From assembly GCA_030446775.1 (NCBI GenBank), contig JAUJMQ010000005.1, positions 20,359-84,358 on the forward strand: a stretch of 64,000 nucleotides of DNA, read 5' to 3'. This stretch comes from Egibacteraceae bacterium (GTDB taxonomy: Bacteria; Actinomycetota; Nitriliruptoria; Euzebyales; Egibacteraceae). The notes under the pieces were generated by a model, which did not search any database, was not told the DNA's origin, and saw only the letters and a list, made by a program, of their open reading frames with translations. Made by a program: the position numbers and the translations under genes. Shown piece after piece: positions 25,944-34,570 of the stretch (its first letter is position 1; each line of letters begins with the position of its first letter).

Positions 25944-26546
25944 CTACCGCTGCAGCACGTCGGGGATGAGACGCCCGACCACGCCCCTGGCGACCTCGGT
26001 GGGCCGGTACTGCTCGTCCATCCGGGCGTTGACCACGAGGATGCCGCCGGTGAGGACCGGGATCAGGTACTGCAGGATCTTCAGCTGCTTCTGGGCCTGG
26101 GCGGCCTCCTCCGGGGTGCCGGAGGTCGGGGTGGTGGCGTCCCCGACGGGCAGCCCGTCCGGGCCCAGGGTCCCCTGCTCCCGCTGCGCCTCGGCGTCCA
26201 TCATCTTCTGACCGAGGACGCGGGAGTAGGCGGTCGCCCCGAGCGCGCCCACGGTCAGCGCCAGCTTGATGCCGGTCGCCGTCCCGACGCCCTGCTGGGA
26301 CATCAGCCGACCCTTGTTGGCGCGCAGAAGCTGCGCGCCACCCAGCAGGTGGGCGGCGATCCCGGCGAAGTTGACGGGGGTCCAGCGCGCCCATCCGGCG
26401 TTCACCACGCGAGCGCGGTCGGTGGGGTCGCTCACCTCGGCGCTGGCGCTGTTGAGGCCGACGGCGCCGAACAGCGACCCGCCGAACCAGGTGGCGAGGC
26501 CGGCGTCGTGGAGGCTCTTGGCAACGGTGTTCGTCTGCGAGCTCAT
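25944..26546 (-). CDS. conserved actinobacterial membrane protein of unknown function
   Basis: A 200-residue protein starting MSSQTNTVAKSLHDAGLATWFGGSLFGAVGLN at ATG 26546; the track start 22 codons upstream is unlikely. It contains DPTDRARVVNAGWARWTPVNFAGIAAHLLGGAQLL, then TGIKLALTVGALGATAYSRVLGQ, a Pro/Gly/Thr linker and ILQYLIPVLTGGILVVNARMDEQYRP. That gives about four hydrophobic segments. I recognise the pattern as a recurring actinobacterial family but know no function. Confidence 0.7.
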   Translation of the reverse strand: MSSQTNTVAKSLHDAGLATWFGGSLFGAVGLNSASAEVSDPTDRARVVNAGWARWTPVNFAGIAAHLLGGAQLLRANKGRLMSQQGVGTATGIKLALTVGALGATAYSRVLGQKMMDAEAQREQGTLGPDGLPVGDATTPTSGTPEEAAQAQKQLKILQYLIPVLTGGILVVNARMDEQYRPTEVARGVVGRLIPDVLQR

Positions 26547-26756
26547 GTCGTGGGGTCTCCGTCTGAGTCGTGGCCGTGGGTGGGCGGCCGTGGGTGCGTA
26601 AGTCCTGCGCAACGCCTTCCCGCCCGCTTCTGCGGGCTAACCCGGCCAGCCCTACTTTGCGGCTCGCAGCCGGATCGCCGCGTCGACCCTGGCCGATCGG
26701 ACGCCGCGCCCCGCCGTGCCTACGGACGCCCCGCCGGTTAGGGGAAGCGTCGCCCG

Positions 26757-27689
26757 TCAGCTTCCCGACGCGTCCCGTGACGGGGCGACGAGCTCGACGG
26801 CCTCGGCCAGACGCCGGACGAGCGCCTGCTGCGCCTGCCCGTGGCCCTCGACGCTGACGCCGTAGTCGACCCCGTCGCGCGACCACGTCACCACGGTGTG
26901 GCGCTCGTGGGGGTATCCGCCGCCACCGGGGATCCACGGGGGACCGGGGGGGCACTCCACGAGCTCGAACGGACCCGCCCGGTCGAGCGGGCGAGCGGCT
27001 CCAAGGTCGCGGCGCTCCCCGAAGCACGAGGCGAACTGCGGCTGGATCCCGTCGGCGCTGGCCGCGAACACCAGGTGCCCGTCGCAGTCCGAGCACCATC
27101 CTTCCGGGGTCAGAAAGCCACGCTGCTCGAGGATGAAGCCGCCTTCGTAGTCACACGACGCCCCTTGACCGCCGCAACGCAGGTCCGCGCCGGCGGCGGG
27201 CACCAGCCCCGGGCACGGCACCGCGAACCCCACCGCGTCGGCGGCGCCGGCGCAGGTCGCGCGAACGTCCGGCGGCGTGGCGTGCAGGTACACGTCGGCC
27301 AGCTGCTCGGTCCCGGGCGGCGGCGGGGCGAGGCGCAGCCCGGCCGCCTGGGCGCGAGCGAGGTCGCGGTAGCACGCCGAGGGCCGCCGGTCGGGCGGTG
27401 GTGGCGCCGGGTGGTTGCGCGGGTACGCCAGGCCGTCGTCGTAGGCGCGGACATCAAAGCCGTTGGGACAGAACCACTGGTCGCCCGCGCTCGCCGCCGG
27501 CTGGACGACGACCTCCACCTCTGCGGGGGCGACGGGCGCGGCCTCGGTCTGCCTGCCGGCCTCCACGGTCAGCCCGTCCCGGCCGCGGTTCACCACGACC
27601 AGGACGACGGCCACGGCGACGGCGACGGCCACCGCGACGGCGCGCCAGCGCACCGGCTGGCGCTCGCCACGCTCCCAGTCCGAGCTCAT
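26757..27689 (-). CDS. membrane-anchored Cys-rich extracytoplasmic protein
   Basis: A 310-residue protein of unknown function. Starting at ATG 27689, a short charged segment (SSDWERGERQPVRWR) is followed by one strongly hydrophobic helix (AVAVAVAVAVAVVLVVV). The rest is predicted outside the cell. It contains paired Cys motifs (WFCPNGFD, RATCAGAADAVGFAVPCPG, LRCGGQGASCDYEGG, GWCSDCDGH, FASCFGERR, VECPPGPPW), suggesting disulphides. No catalytic motif is recognised. Confidence 0.65.
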   Translation of the reverse strand: MSSDWERGERQPVRWRAVAVAVAVAVAVVLVVVNRGRDGLTVEAGRQTEAAPVAPAEVEVVVQPAASAGDQWFCPNGFDVRAYDDGLAYPRNHPAPPPPDRRPSACYRDLARAQAAGLRLAPPPPGTEQLADVYLHATPPDVRATCAGAADAVGFAVPCPGLVPAAGADLRCGGQGASCDYEGGFILEQRGFLTPEGWCSDCDGHLVFAASADGIQPQFASCFGERRDLGAARPLDRAGPFELVECPPGPPWIPGGGGYPHERHTVVTWSRDGVDYGVSVEGHGQAQQALVRRLAEAVELVAPSRDASGS

Positions 27690-27735
27690 GCGCCCATCGT
27701 GCGCCACGCGCCGGTCCGGCGCGGACGCGGGCGGG

Positions 27736-27963
27736 TCAGCTGCCCTGGCCGCGCCCGGTCTTGTCCTGCAGCTCGTCGATGCGTTTGGAGGCGTCGGCCT
27801 TGCTCAAAGACGGGTCGAAGGCCTCACGGGCCTCCTCGGACAGGGTCTGCAGGTACGACGCCTGCGCGCCGGTCATCGGCTCGTCGCCGGTCACCCAGTC
27901 GTCCGGATCCTTGGCGGTGTTCGAGGGCGGGTCGGTCTGCTGCTTGATGTTGTCATCGCTCAT
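27736..27963 (-). CDS. DUF3072 small protein
   Basis: A 75-residue acidic protein. MTGAQASYLQTLSEEAREAFDPSLSKADASKRIDELQDKTGRG is the DUF3072 core, a short helical domain widespread in actinobacteria and some proteobacteria, with no established function. ATG 27963 is used; the 286-codon track ORF is an upstream extension through unrelated sequence. Confidence 0.85.
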   Translation of the reverse strand: MSDDNIKQQTDPPSNTAKDPDDWVTGDEPMTGAQASYLQTLSEEAREAFDPSLSKADASKRIDELQDKTGRGQGS

Positions 27964-28028
27964 GGCATCTGGTGTACCCGAACAGCAGTTCGTATGAACC
28001 CGGGTGACGGCTGCACTTGTGGAAACCG

Positions 28029-28044
28029 TAGGTTGCGGGCCGTG
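28029..28044 (+). promoter_or_regulatory. -10 box for leaderless hypothetical gene
   Basis: TAGGTT lies seven bases before GTG 28042, with no Shine-Dalgarno. Confidence 0.45.
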
Positions 28045-28599
28045 ACCGACGCCGATCCGCCGCTCCCCGCCGACCCCGACGCGCTGTCGGCGCTGCTTGA
28101 CGAGGCGCGCCTGGCCGAGGCGGCCGGCGAGCGCAGCCGCGAGCGTTGGTTGCGGCGCCAGGCGTCGGAGGGCGCCCGGCTGACCGGGCTGCTGCTCGAC
28201 GCCGCGGAGCGACGGATCGCGGTGACGGTGCGGCTCGCGGGCGGGCGCAGCCATCGCGGTGACGTGGCCGCGGTCGGGCGCGACGTCGTCGCCCTGGCGA
28301 CCGCGGGCGGCGACGTGCTCGTCGCGCTGGCCGCGGTCGCGGTGGTGCTGCCGGACCGCGCGCTGCGCGCCGTGCCACCCGGCGACGACCGCCGGGGACC
28401 GCTGGGGCGGACCCTGGCCGACGTTCTCGCCGACCACGAGCCCGAGGCCCGCCGGGTCGTGGTGTCGTGCGGTCTGGGCGAGCCCCTGACGGGCGTGCTG
28501 CGGGCCGTCGGCGCCGACGTCGTCACCGTCGCCCTGGACGGAGGCGGACTGGCGCACGTCGCGCTGGCCGCGGTCACCGAGGTCGTGTTGCCGCACTGA
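28042..28599 (+). CDS. conserved hypothetical protein next to Tad locus
   Basis: A 185-residue Ala/Val/Arg-rich soluble protein. The N-terminal half is helical and charged (LLDEARLAEAAGERSRERWLRRQASEGARLTGLLLDAAERR). The C-terminal half is beta-rich and repetitive (RIAVTVRLAGGRSHRGDVAAVGRDVVALATAGGDVLVALAAVAVVLP; later DVVTVALDGGGLAHVALAAVTEVVLP). The beta part reads like two copies of a small barrel. No known function. It starts at a GTG with a leaderless-type promoter and converges on the helix-turn-helix gene. Confidence 0.65.
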   Translation: MTDADPPLPADPDALSALLDEARLAEAAGERSRERWLRRQASEGARLTGLLLDAAERRIAVTVRLAGGRSHRGDVAAVGRDVVALATAGGDVLVALAAVAVVLPDRALRAVPPGDDRRGPLGRTLADVLADHEPEARRVVVSCGLGEPLTGVLRAVGADVVTVALDGGGLAHVALAAVTEVVLPH

Positions 28600-28622
28600 T
28601 CCCCGGCGTGGGGCCGCTCGGC

Positions 28623-28642
28623 GGCGCCGATGCGTCGGCGCC
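28623..28642. terminator. bidirectional hairpin between convergent genes
   Basis: GGCGCCGA and TCGGCGCC are exact complements around the loop TGCG, placed between the hypothetical gene (ends 28599) and the helix-turn-helix gene (ends 28654 on minus). Confidence 0.6.
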
Positions 28643-28653
28643 CTGTTGCGCGC

Positions 28654-28911
28654 TCAGCGCTCGTCTTCGTCGCCCGCGTCGGCATCCCGGTCCCGCGAGA
28701 GCTCCGGGTGCAGATGCTCCAAGGTCCCCGGCGGGATGCGGGAGCGCTCGATGAAGTCGTCGACGTCGCTGCGCCGCAGCCGGATGACCTGCCCGAACCA
28801 GTAGGCGGGCAGCTCCCCGGCGTCGATGAGTTTGTACAGCGTGCGCGGGACGAGGCCGAGGCGGTGCGCCGCCTCGGCTGTCCCCAGCCACTGCCCGTCT
28901 TTCTCGTCCAT
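28654..28911 (-). CDS. excisionase/MerR-type helix-turn-helix protein
   Basis: An 85-residue DNA-binding protein: GQWLGTAEAAHRLGLVPRTLYKLIDAGELPAYWFGQVIRLRRSDVDDFIERSR is a complete excisionase-type (MerR-like) winged helix. An acidic tail (DRDADAGDEDER) follows. It lies immediately beside and divergent from the Tad pilus cluster. Proteins of this kind next to Tad loci are common in actinobacteria, which suggests a local regulator. No integrase is nearby, so a real excisionase role is unlikely. Confidence 0.8.
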   Translation of the reverse strand: MDEKDGQWLGTAEAAHRLGLVPRTLYKLIDAGELPAYWFGQVIRLRRSDVDDFIERSRIPPGTLEHLHPELSRDRDADAGDEDER

Positions 28912-28996
28912 GTCGCGAAGTCTCGGCAAACTCACCCTGGACGGCAACACCGCCTTGTGTACATCCTGATGACCCGTTGGAGGGTTGGGGCTGCCG

Positions 28997-29901
28997 ATGG
29001 AACCTCGCTCGTGATCGAGGCGCCGCCGGCCGCGCGATCGCAGCGGCGCCCTCCGGCGCGTCATCCGGCCCCGCCGAGGGCTGCCGAACGGACGCGCGGT
29101 GGTGGGGGGCTTTCTCGTCGCCCTCGCTGCCGTGGGCACCTTCGCGGCCTACACGTCGGCGACGGCGGTGCCGGCCACTCGCTACGCCGTCGCCACGCGC
29201 GAGCTCGTCGCCGGCGATCGGATCGCGGCCGGTGACCTCCGGCTGGTGGCCCTCGCGCTCCCCGACGATCAGCGGCGGCGGTCCTTTGACGTGCTCGAGC
29301 CACTCGTCGGGACGACCGTCGTCGAGCCGCTGCTCGGGGGCATCTCGTGCAGGAGGGCGGCCTCATGCGCGCACCGCGGCGGGCGCGGGCACGCGGACGG
29401 TGTCGTTCCCGGTGGACCCCGCCCGCGCGCTGGCCGGCCGCCTCAAGCTGGCGAGCGCGTCGACGTCGTCGCGACGTTCGGGTCGGGCAAGGAGGCCCTG
29501 CACGGCGCTGGTCGTCGCGGACGTCCCGCTCGTCGCGGTCGGGCAGACCACCGGCTCGCTGGGCGCCACGGCCACCGACCGCCAGCGTCGCCGTGCCCGA
29601 CGCCGAGCAGGAGGTCGCGGTCGCGCACGCAGCGAACGCCGGCGCGGTGACCCTGGTCCGGACCACCGGCGCCGCCCCCGCCGCCCCACCAGCGTGGGTG
29701 TGCTCCCCGGCCCGGGCGAGGCGGGCGGCGAGGCAGAGGCGGGCACCGGCGCGCAAGGCGCCACCGGCGCGCACGCGCCACCGGCGCGCAAGGCGGCGGG
29801 GAGGGCGACGGATGAGACGGCGAGTGCCGAGCGGCACCGGGGGCGGGTGCGGCGTGGATCCCGTGGCCGAGGTTTCGGACCCTGGGTGCGCCCGGGGGTG
29901 A
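28997..29901 (+). pseudogene. CpaB/RcpC-like SAF-domain pilus protein, multiply frameshifted
   Basis: Recognisable in pieces as the Flp pilus assembly protein CpaB. A membrane helix is in RAVVGGFLVALAAVGTFAAYTSATAVP. The SAF domain follows (YAVATRELVAGDRIAAGDLRLVALALPD), then LVGTTVVEPL, TVSFPVDPARALAGRLKL, ERVDVVATFGSGKEA, CTALVVADVPLVAVGQTTGS and VAVPDAEQEVAVAHAANAGAVTLV, spread over all three frames. An ATG at 28997 after GGAGGG gives MEPRS, then TGA at 29012, then an Arg-rich run in frame into the helix; Trp instead of the stop would fit. CpaB normally sits in the envelope around the secretin or outer ring. Confidence 0.65.
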
Positions 29902-29904
29902 CCG

Positions 29905-31342
29905 GTGAGCCGCGAGCGGTTCGTCGTGCTGGGGCTCGCCCGGGCCCGCTCGGGCTGGTTTCGCGCGGTGGCCCAGTGGGCGACGTCGGCGGCGATTCCG
30001 GCGCAGCGGTTCGTCAAATGCGTCTCGCGGGAGGAGCTGCGCGCGTCGCTGGTCACCGGACGGCCGTTCTCCGCGGCGCTGCTCGACGCGGGACTGCCCG
30101 GCGTGGACCGCGACCTGCTCGCCGAGGCGCGTGAAGCGGCTGCGCTCCGCTGGTGGTCGACGACGGCCGGGCGGGACGGGACTGGGCGGCGCTGGGCGCG
30201 GCGGCCGTCCTGCCATCGGACTTCACCCGCGAGGATCTGGTCGACGCGCTCGACGCCACCGCTCACATGGTCGGCGGCGGAGACGTCGCGGTCGGCTCCC
30301 GCTCGGTGCCGGACCCGACGCGTGCACGCGAGGCCCGGATCGTCGCCGTCTGCGGCCCCGGGGGCACCGGCGCGTCCGCCGCCGCGGCCGCGCTCGCCCA
30401 GCGGCTGGCAGCCGATCCTCGTGGCGCCGCGCCGGTCCTGCTCGCCGACCTGGCGCTACGGGCCGAGCAGGCGGTGCTGCACGACGCCGGCGACATCGTC
30501 CCCGGTGTCCAGAGCTGGTCGACGCCTGCCGTGGCCGCCATCCCGACCCCGAGGAGGTGTGGGGCCTCACCTTCGCCGTCCAGGACCGCGGGTACCGGTT
30601 GCTGCTCGGGCTGCGGCGACCCCGGTACTGGGCCACCATCCGGCCGCGCGCCTTCGAGGCCGCGTTCGACGCGCTGCGTCGCAGCTTCGGCACCGTTGTG
30701 TGCGACGTCACCGCCGACTTCGAAGGCGAGGACGACGGCGGGTCGATCGACGTGGAGGAGCGCAACGTCATGGCGCGCACGGCCGTGCAGCGCGCCGACG
30801 CGGTCGTCGTCGTGGGCGCCTGTGGGGTCAAGGGGCTGCACGCGCTGGTCCGGGTCGTCGGCGACCTGCTGGCCGCCGGCGTGCCCGCCGCCCGCATGGT
30901 GCCGGTGGTCAACTCTCGCACCGCGCGGCCCTCGCCTGCGGGCCGAGATTATACGCCGCCCTCGCCGCGCTGACCGGTGCCCGGGCGCCGTCCGCCCGCG
31001 GTCTTCTCCGGGGCCGGCCGGCCGCGCGACGGCACCGCGGCCGTGTCCGGCGACGTCGCGGCGCTCGCGCGCCGGTGTTCCTCCCGCGGCGGCGCGTCGA
31101 CGAGGCGGTGCGCGACGGAGCGCCGCTGCCCGCTCCGCTGGGGCCGCTGCTGGCGGGCGCCGTGCGGGTGGTGCTGACTGATCGCCGCGGGCGGCCTCGA
31201 CGGCTCGGGCCGAGCCGGTCCTGGTGGCGCCTGGCAGCCTCGGCACATGGTCGGGCCCGACGCCGCGGAGCCGGCGACGAGCGGCCCGCTGTCACTTCCG
31301 CGCGCCGGCCGGAGCAGGGCGCTGTCGGAGCCGCGACGATGA
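29905..31342 (+). pseudogene. TadZ/CpaE-like ATPase, multiply frameshifted
   Basis: This MinD-like ATPase positions the Tad pilus machine at the cell pole or septum. The pseudo-receiver part (RFVVLGLARARSGWFRAVAQW to LLDAGLPGVDRDLLAEAREA) is in frame 1. LVVDDGRAGRDWAALGAAAVLPSDF and the P-loop region ARIVAVCGPGGTGASAAAAALAQRLAADP are in frame 3. PELVDACRGRHPDPEEVWGL through FGTVVCDVTADFEGEDDGG and VVVVGACGVKGLHALVR are in frame 2. Shifts near 30145 and 30510 each fit one lost base, with more between 30.9 and 31.2 kb. The Walker A is the variant GPGGTGAS, without the usual Lys. Its reconstructed stop overlaps the TadA start by ATGA. Confidence 0.65.
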
Positions 31343-32717
31343 GCGCGCCGCTGTTTCCCCCGCCTGCCCCGCTCGAGCGCCCGCGATGCATCCCTACCGC
31401 CGGTGTCGCCTCTGGCCGAGATCGAGCGCGCGGTGCAGGCCCGCGCCAAGGCCCTGTCCCTCGACGTCGCCGGCATCCAGGGCCGAGACCGGTTGCGCGC
31501 GCTCATCGAGGCAGAGGTGGCCGCTGGGACGCCGACTACAAGCGCGGGCTGCGCGGCTTCGACCTCAACGACCCCGACCTCGTCGCCGAGCGCGCTGCGC
31601 AACCTCGCCGGCTACGGCCCGCGGAGATTCCTGCTCGGCGACGACGACGTCTGGGAGATCATGGTCAACGCGCCCGACCAGATCTTCGTGCGCCGCCATA
31701 CCGGCCGGTCGGGCTACCACGACGAGGTCTTCCACGACGACGACCACGTGGTCCGGGTACTCACCAAGATCCTCGACGAGGCGGAGGGCGCGCATCGCAA
31801 GCTCGATCCGGCAGAGGGTCTGCAGGACGCGCAGTTGGAGTCGGGAGCGCGCTTGCACATCGTGCACCGCGACATCGGCCGCGACGGCCACATGGTGGTG
31901 AACATCCGCAAGTTCACCGGTGTGCCGTTCCGCTCGCTCGACGAGCTCGTGGCCCGCGGCATGCTCGGCCAGCCGGTCGCAGACTTTCTCAGCGCCTGCG
32001 TCCGCGCGCGCGGCTGTCGATGGTCTTCGCCGGCGCACCCGGCGCCGCAAGACGACGCTGCTGTCGTGCTGCGCCGCCGAGCTGGACCCGGCGCTGCGCG
32101 TCGTCGTCGCCGAGGAGGTGTTCGAGGCCGACGTCCCCCTGTCCAACGTCGCCTCGATGCAGACCCGCCCCGCACGCGCGGACCGGCCCGAGGTGGACCT
32201 GCGGCGCCTCGTGACCGGGTTCCTGCGGATGGCGCCCGACATCGCGATCGTCGGGGAGGTCCGCGACCGGGAGGCGCTGCCGCTGCTGCTGACGCTGTCG
32301 TCGGGCGTCAAGGGGTTCACGACCATCCACGCGGGCTCGGCGCGTCAGGCGTTGACCCGCCTGCGGTTCATCTGCCAGCTCGCCGACACCGCGAGTGAGC
32401 TCCCGTTGGCGGCGTTGAACCAGCTCGTCAGCGAGGCGGTCGACGTCGTCGTGCACTGCGCGCGCCGGCGCGGCCGGGTACAGGTGACCGAGGTCCTGGC
32501 CGTCGAAGACCTCCAGGCGGGACCGGAGGCGACCAACTTCACCGTCACCGAGCTGTTCACGCGTATGCAGTGGGACGCGCCGCTGCGGTGGACGGGCAAC
32601 CTGCCCGTCCGCGCGGCGCGTACCTTCGACGAAGCCGGCACCGACCTGCGGGCACTGCTCGAGGCGGCCGCGCCCCACAGGGAGCAGCCGGCGGACGATG
32701 AACAGGCGGGGCCGTGA
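31339..32717 (+). pseudogene. TadA/CpaF secretion ATPase, frameshifted
   Basis: Hexameric VirB11-type ATPase that drives Flp pilus assembly. GGAG precedes ATG 31339 (MSAPLFPPPAPLER). SPLAEIERAVQARAKALSLDVAG, DADYKRGLRGFDLNDPDLVAE, ALRNLAGYGPRRFLLGDDDVWEIMVNAPDQIFVRR and VNIRKFTGVPFRSLDELVARGML alternate between two frames. The Walker A should read GAPGAGKTTLLS but one base is missing near 32048, so SMVFAGAPGA and KTTLLSCCAAELDPALRVVVAEE are in different frames. From there to the end (VGEVRDREALPLLLTLSSGVKGFTTIHAGSARQALTRLRF) it is intact. At least five shifts are needed. Confidence 0.7.
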
Positions 32718-33622
32718 GGGCCGCGGCCGGCCTCGGGCTCGCACTGCTGGCGGCCTACGGCACCTTCCTCGTCTACACGGCGCTGGCATTCGGGTGGCGG
32801 GGCGTCGGGGTGGCCCCGGCCGTCGTCCGCCGGCGCCGGCGCGACCGAGCCCGGGAGTGGCTGATCCAGGCGGGGTTGTCCGACTCGTCTCCCGTCGAGC
32901 TCGCCGCCGCGGTGGCGGTGCTCGCCCTGCTGGGAGCGGGACTCGCGTACGCGGTGTTCGGCGGGGTCGTCGCACCGGTGGCCGCGGCGTTGTTCGCCGC
33001 CTCCTTTCCTCCGGCGGCGGCGCGGACTCGCCGCCGCCGGCGGCGGGCGGAGGCCCGCGCCGCCTGGCCGCGCATGCTCGAAGAGCTCCGGCTGCAGGCG
33101 ACGGCGGTGGGACGGTCCATCCCCCAGGCGCTGTTCGAGGTCGGCGGGCGGGGGCCGGTGGAGCTGCGCCCTGCGTTCGCCGAGGCGCAGCGCGAGTGGC
33201 TGCTGTCGACAGACCTGGACCGGGCGCTGAGCGTGCTCAAGGCTGGGCTGGCCGACGCCACCGCCGACGTCGTCAGCGAGACCCTGCTCATCGCGCACGA
33301 GATGGGCGGCAGCGACGTCGACCGTCGGCTCGCCGCGCTCGTCGAGGACCGCGTGGCCGACCTGCAGGGCCGCAAGGACGCGGCCTCACGGCAGGCCGGT
33401 GCCCGTTTCGCACGAGCCTTCGTGCTCGTCGTGCCCGTGGGGATGGCGTTGGTCGGCCTGTCGATCGGCAACGGTCGTGCCGCCTACGCGAGCACCCTGG
33501 GGCAGGTGGCTGTCGGGGCGGGGATCGCCGTGATCGCCGGCTGCTGGGCATGGGCGGGAAGGCTGCTGCGGCTGCCCGACGAGCAGCGCGTGTTCGGACC
33601 TGGGGCTGGAGGACTCCCGTGA
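32714..33622 (+). CDS. TadB-like type II secretion F domain protein
   Basis: Inner-membrane platform protein of the Tad pilus, 302 aa. There is an N-terminal helix (LGLALLAAYGTFLVYTAL), a second pair (LAAAVAVLALLGAGLAYAVFGGVVAPVAAALFAASF), then the cytoplasmic T2SSF domain (WPRMLEELRLQATAVGRSIPQALFEVG, ETLLIAHEMGGSDVDRRLAALVEDR). It ends with FVLVVPVGMALVGLSI and VAVGAGIAVIAGCWAWAG. GTG start overlaps the TadA stop (GTGA). It is intact, unlike the three genes before it. Confidence 0.85.
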   Translation: MRAAAGLGLALLAAYGTFLVYTALAFGWRGVGVAPAVVRRRRRDRAREWLIQAGLSDSSPVELAAAVAVLALLGAGLAYAVFGGVVAPVAAALFAASFPPAAARTRRRRRRAEARAAWPRMLEELRLQATAVGRSIPQALFEVGGRGPVELRPAFAEAQREWLLSTDLDRALSVLKAGLADATADVVSETLLIAHEMGGSDVDRRLAALVEDRVADLQGRKDAASRQAGARFARAFVLVVPVGMALVGLSIGNGRAAYASTLGQVAVGAGIAVIAGCWAWAGRLLRLPDEQRVFGPGAGGLP

Positions 33623-34527
33623 CGGGGCGGCTGCTCGTCGTGTCCGCGCTGTCGCTGTGGGCCGGCGCGACCCTGCTGCTGTCGCGGGTGCGCTGGTTCG
33701 CACGTCCACCGCTGACCGAGCGCCTCCGTCCGTACGCGCCCGGTGGGCTCGCGCCGGCGCGCCGGGCGGGCCTGCTGTCGGTGGAGTCCTTCCGCGACGC
33801 CGTGGGACCGCTCGCGCAACTCGTAGGTGAGCGCGTCTCGCGGCTGCTGGGCGTCGGCGAGGACCTTGAGGTTCGGCTGGCACGGGTGCACTCCCCCCTG
33901 GACGCGACCGCGTTCCGGGTCCGGCAGCTCGGGTGGGCGCTCGCCGGCTTCGGAGCGGGTGCGCTGGTCGTCCTGGCGTTTCGCCCGCCGGCGGCGGTCG
34001 GTGTCGTGTTCGTGCTGGGGGCGCCGCAGCTCGCCTTTCTCGTCCTCGAGCAGCAGCTGGCCGCGGCGTCGCGCGCCTGGCAACGGCGGGTGTTCCTCGA
34101 GCTGCCGGTCGTCGCCGAGCAGCTTGCGATGCTGCTGTCCGCCGGCTACTCCCTCACCAGCGGGCTCAACCGCGTCGCCAGGCGGGGCCGGGGATCGTGC
34201 GCCCGCGACCTCGAGCGTGTCTCACGCCGCATCCGTCAGGGCGTCAGCGACACCGACGCCCTGCAGGAGTGGGCGGCGGTCGCCCAGGTGCCGGCACTGG
34301 ACCGGCTCGTGCCGGTGCTCGCGCTCAACCACGAGACCTCCGATCTCGGACGGCTGCTCGCCGAGGAGGCCCGCAGCATCCGCAGAGACGTGCACCGCGA
34401 ACTCGTCGAGCTCGCGGAGCGTCGCGGCGAGCAGGTGTGGATCCCCGTGACCGTCGCCACGCTCGTGCCGGGCGTGCTGTTTCTCGCCGTCCCGTTCATC
34501 ACCGCCCTGCAGCTGTTCGCCGCCTGA
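33619..34527 (+). CDS. TadC-like type II secretion F domain protein
   Basis: Second platform protein of the Tad machine, 302 aa, intact. It has LVVSALSLWAGATLLLSRV, LGWALAGFGAGALVVLAFRPPAAVGVVFVLGAPQLAFLVL, and a T2SSF domain (FLELPVVAEQLAMLLSAGYSLTSGLNRVARRG, LVPVLALNHETSDLGRLLAEEARSIRRDVHREL). The C-terminal helix is VWIPVTVATLVPGVLFLAVPFITALQLF. The GTG start overlaps the TadB stop by GTGA. TadB and TadC probably form a heteromeric membrane platform. Confidence 0.85.
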   Translation: MTGRLLVVSALSLWAGATLLLSRVRWFARPPLTERLRPYAPGGLAPARRAGLLSVESFRDAVGPLAQLVGERVSRLLGVGEDLEVRLARVHSPLDATAFRVRQLGWALAGFGAGALVVLAFRPPAAVGVVFVLGAPQLAFLVLEQQLAAASRAWQRRVFLELPVVAEQLAMLLSAGYSLTSGLNRVARRGRGSCARDLERVSRRIRQGVSDTDALQEWAAVAQVPALDRLVPVLALNHETSDLGRLLAEEARSIRRDVHRELVELAERRGEQVWIPVTVATLVPGVLFLAVPFITALQLFAA

Positions 34528-34570
34528 CCGACTTCCCCCCGATTCCCGGATCACCGAATGGAGGAGATCG

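Noticed and set aside
28654-28911. excisionase gene as sign of a prophage or ICE at the Tad locus
   Set aside because: No integrase, attachment repeat or phage gene lies nearby, and the same small helix-turn-helix family often sits beside Tad clusters.
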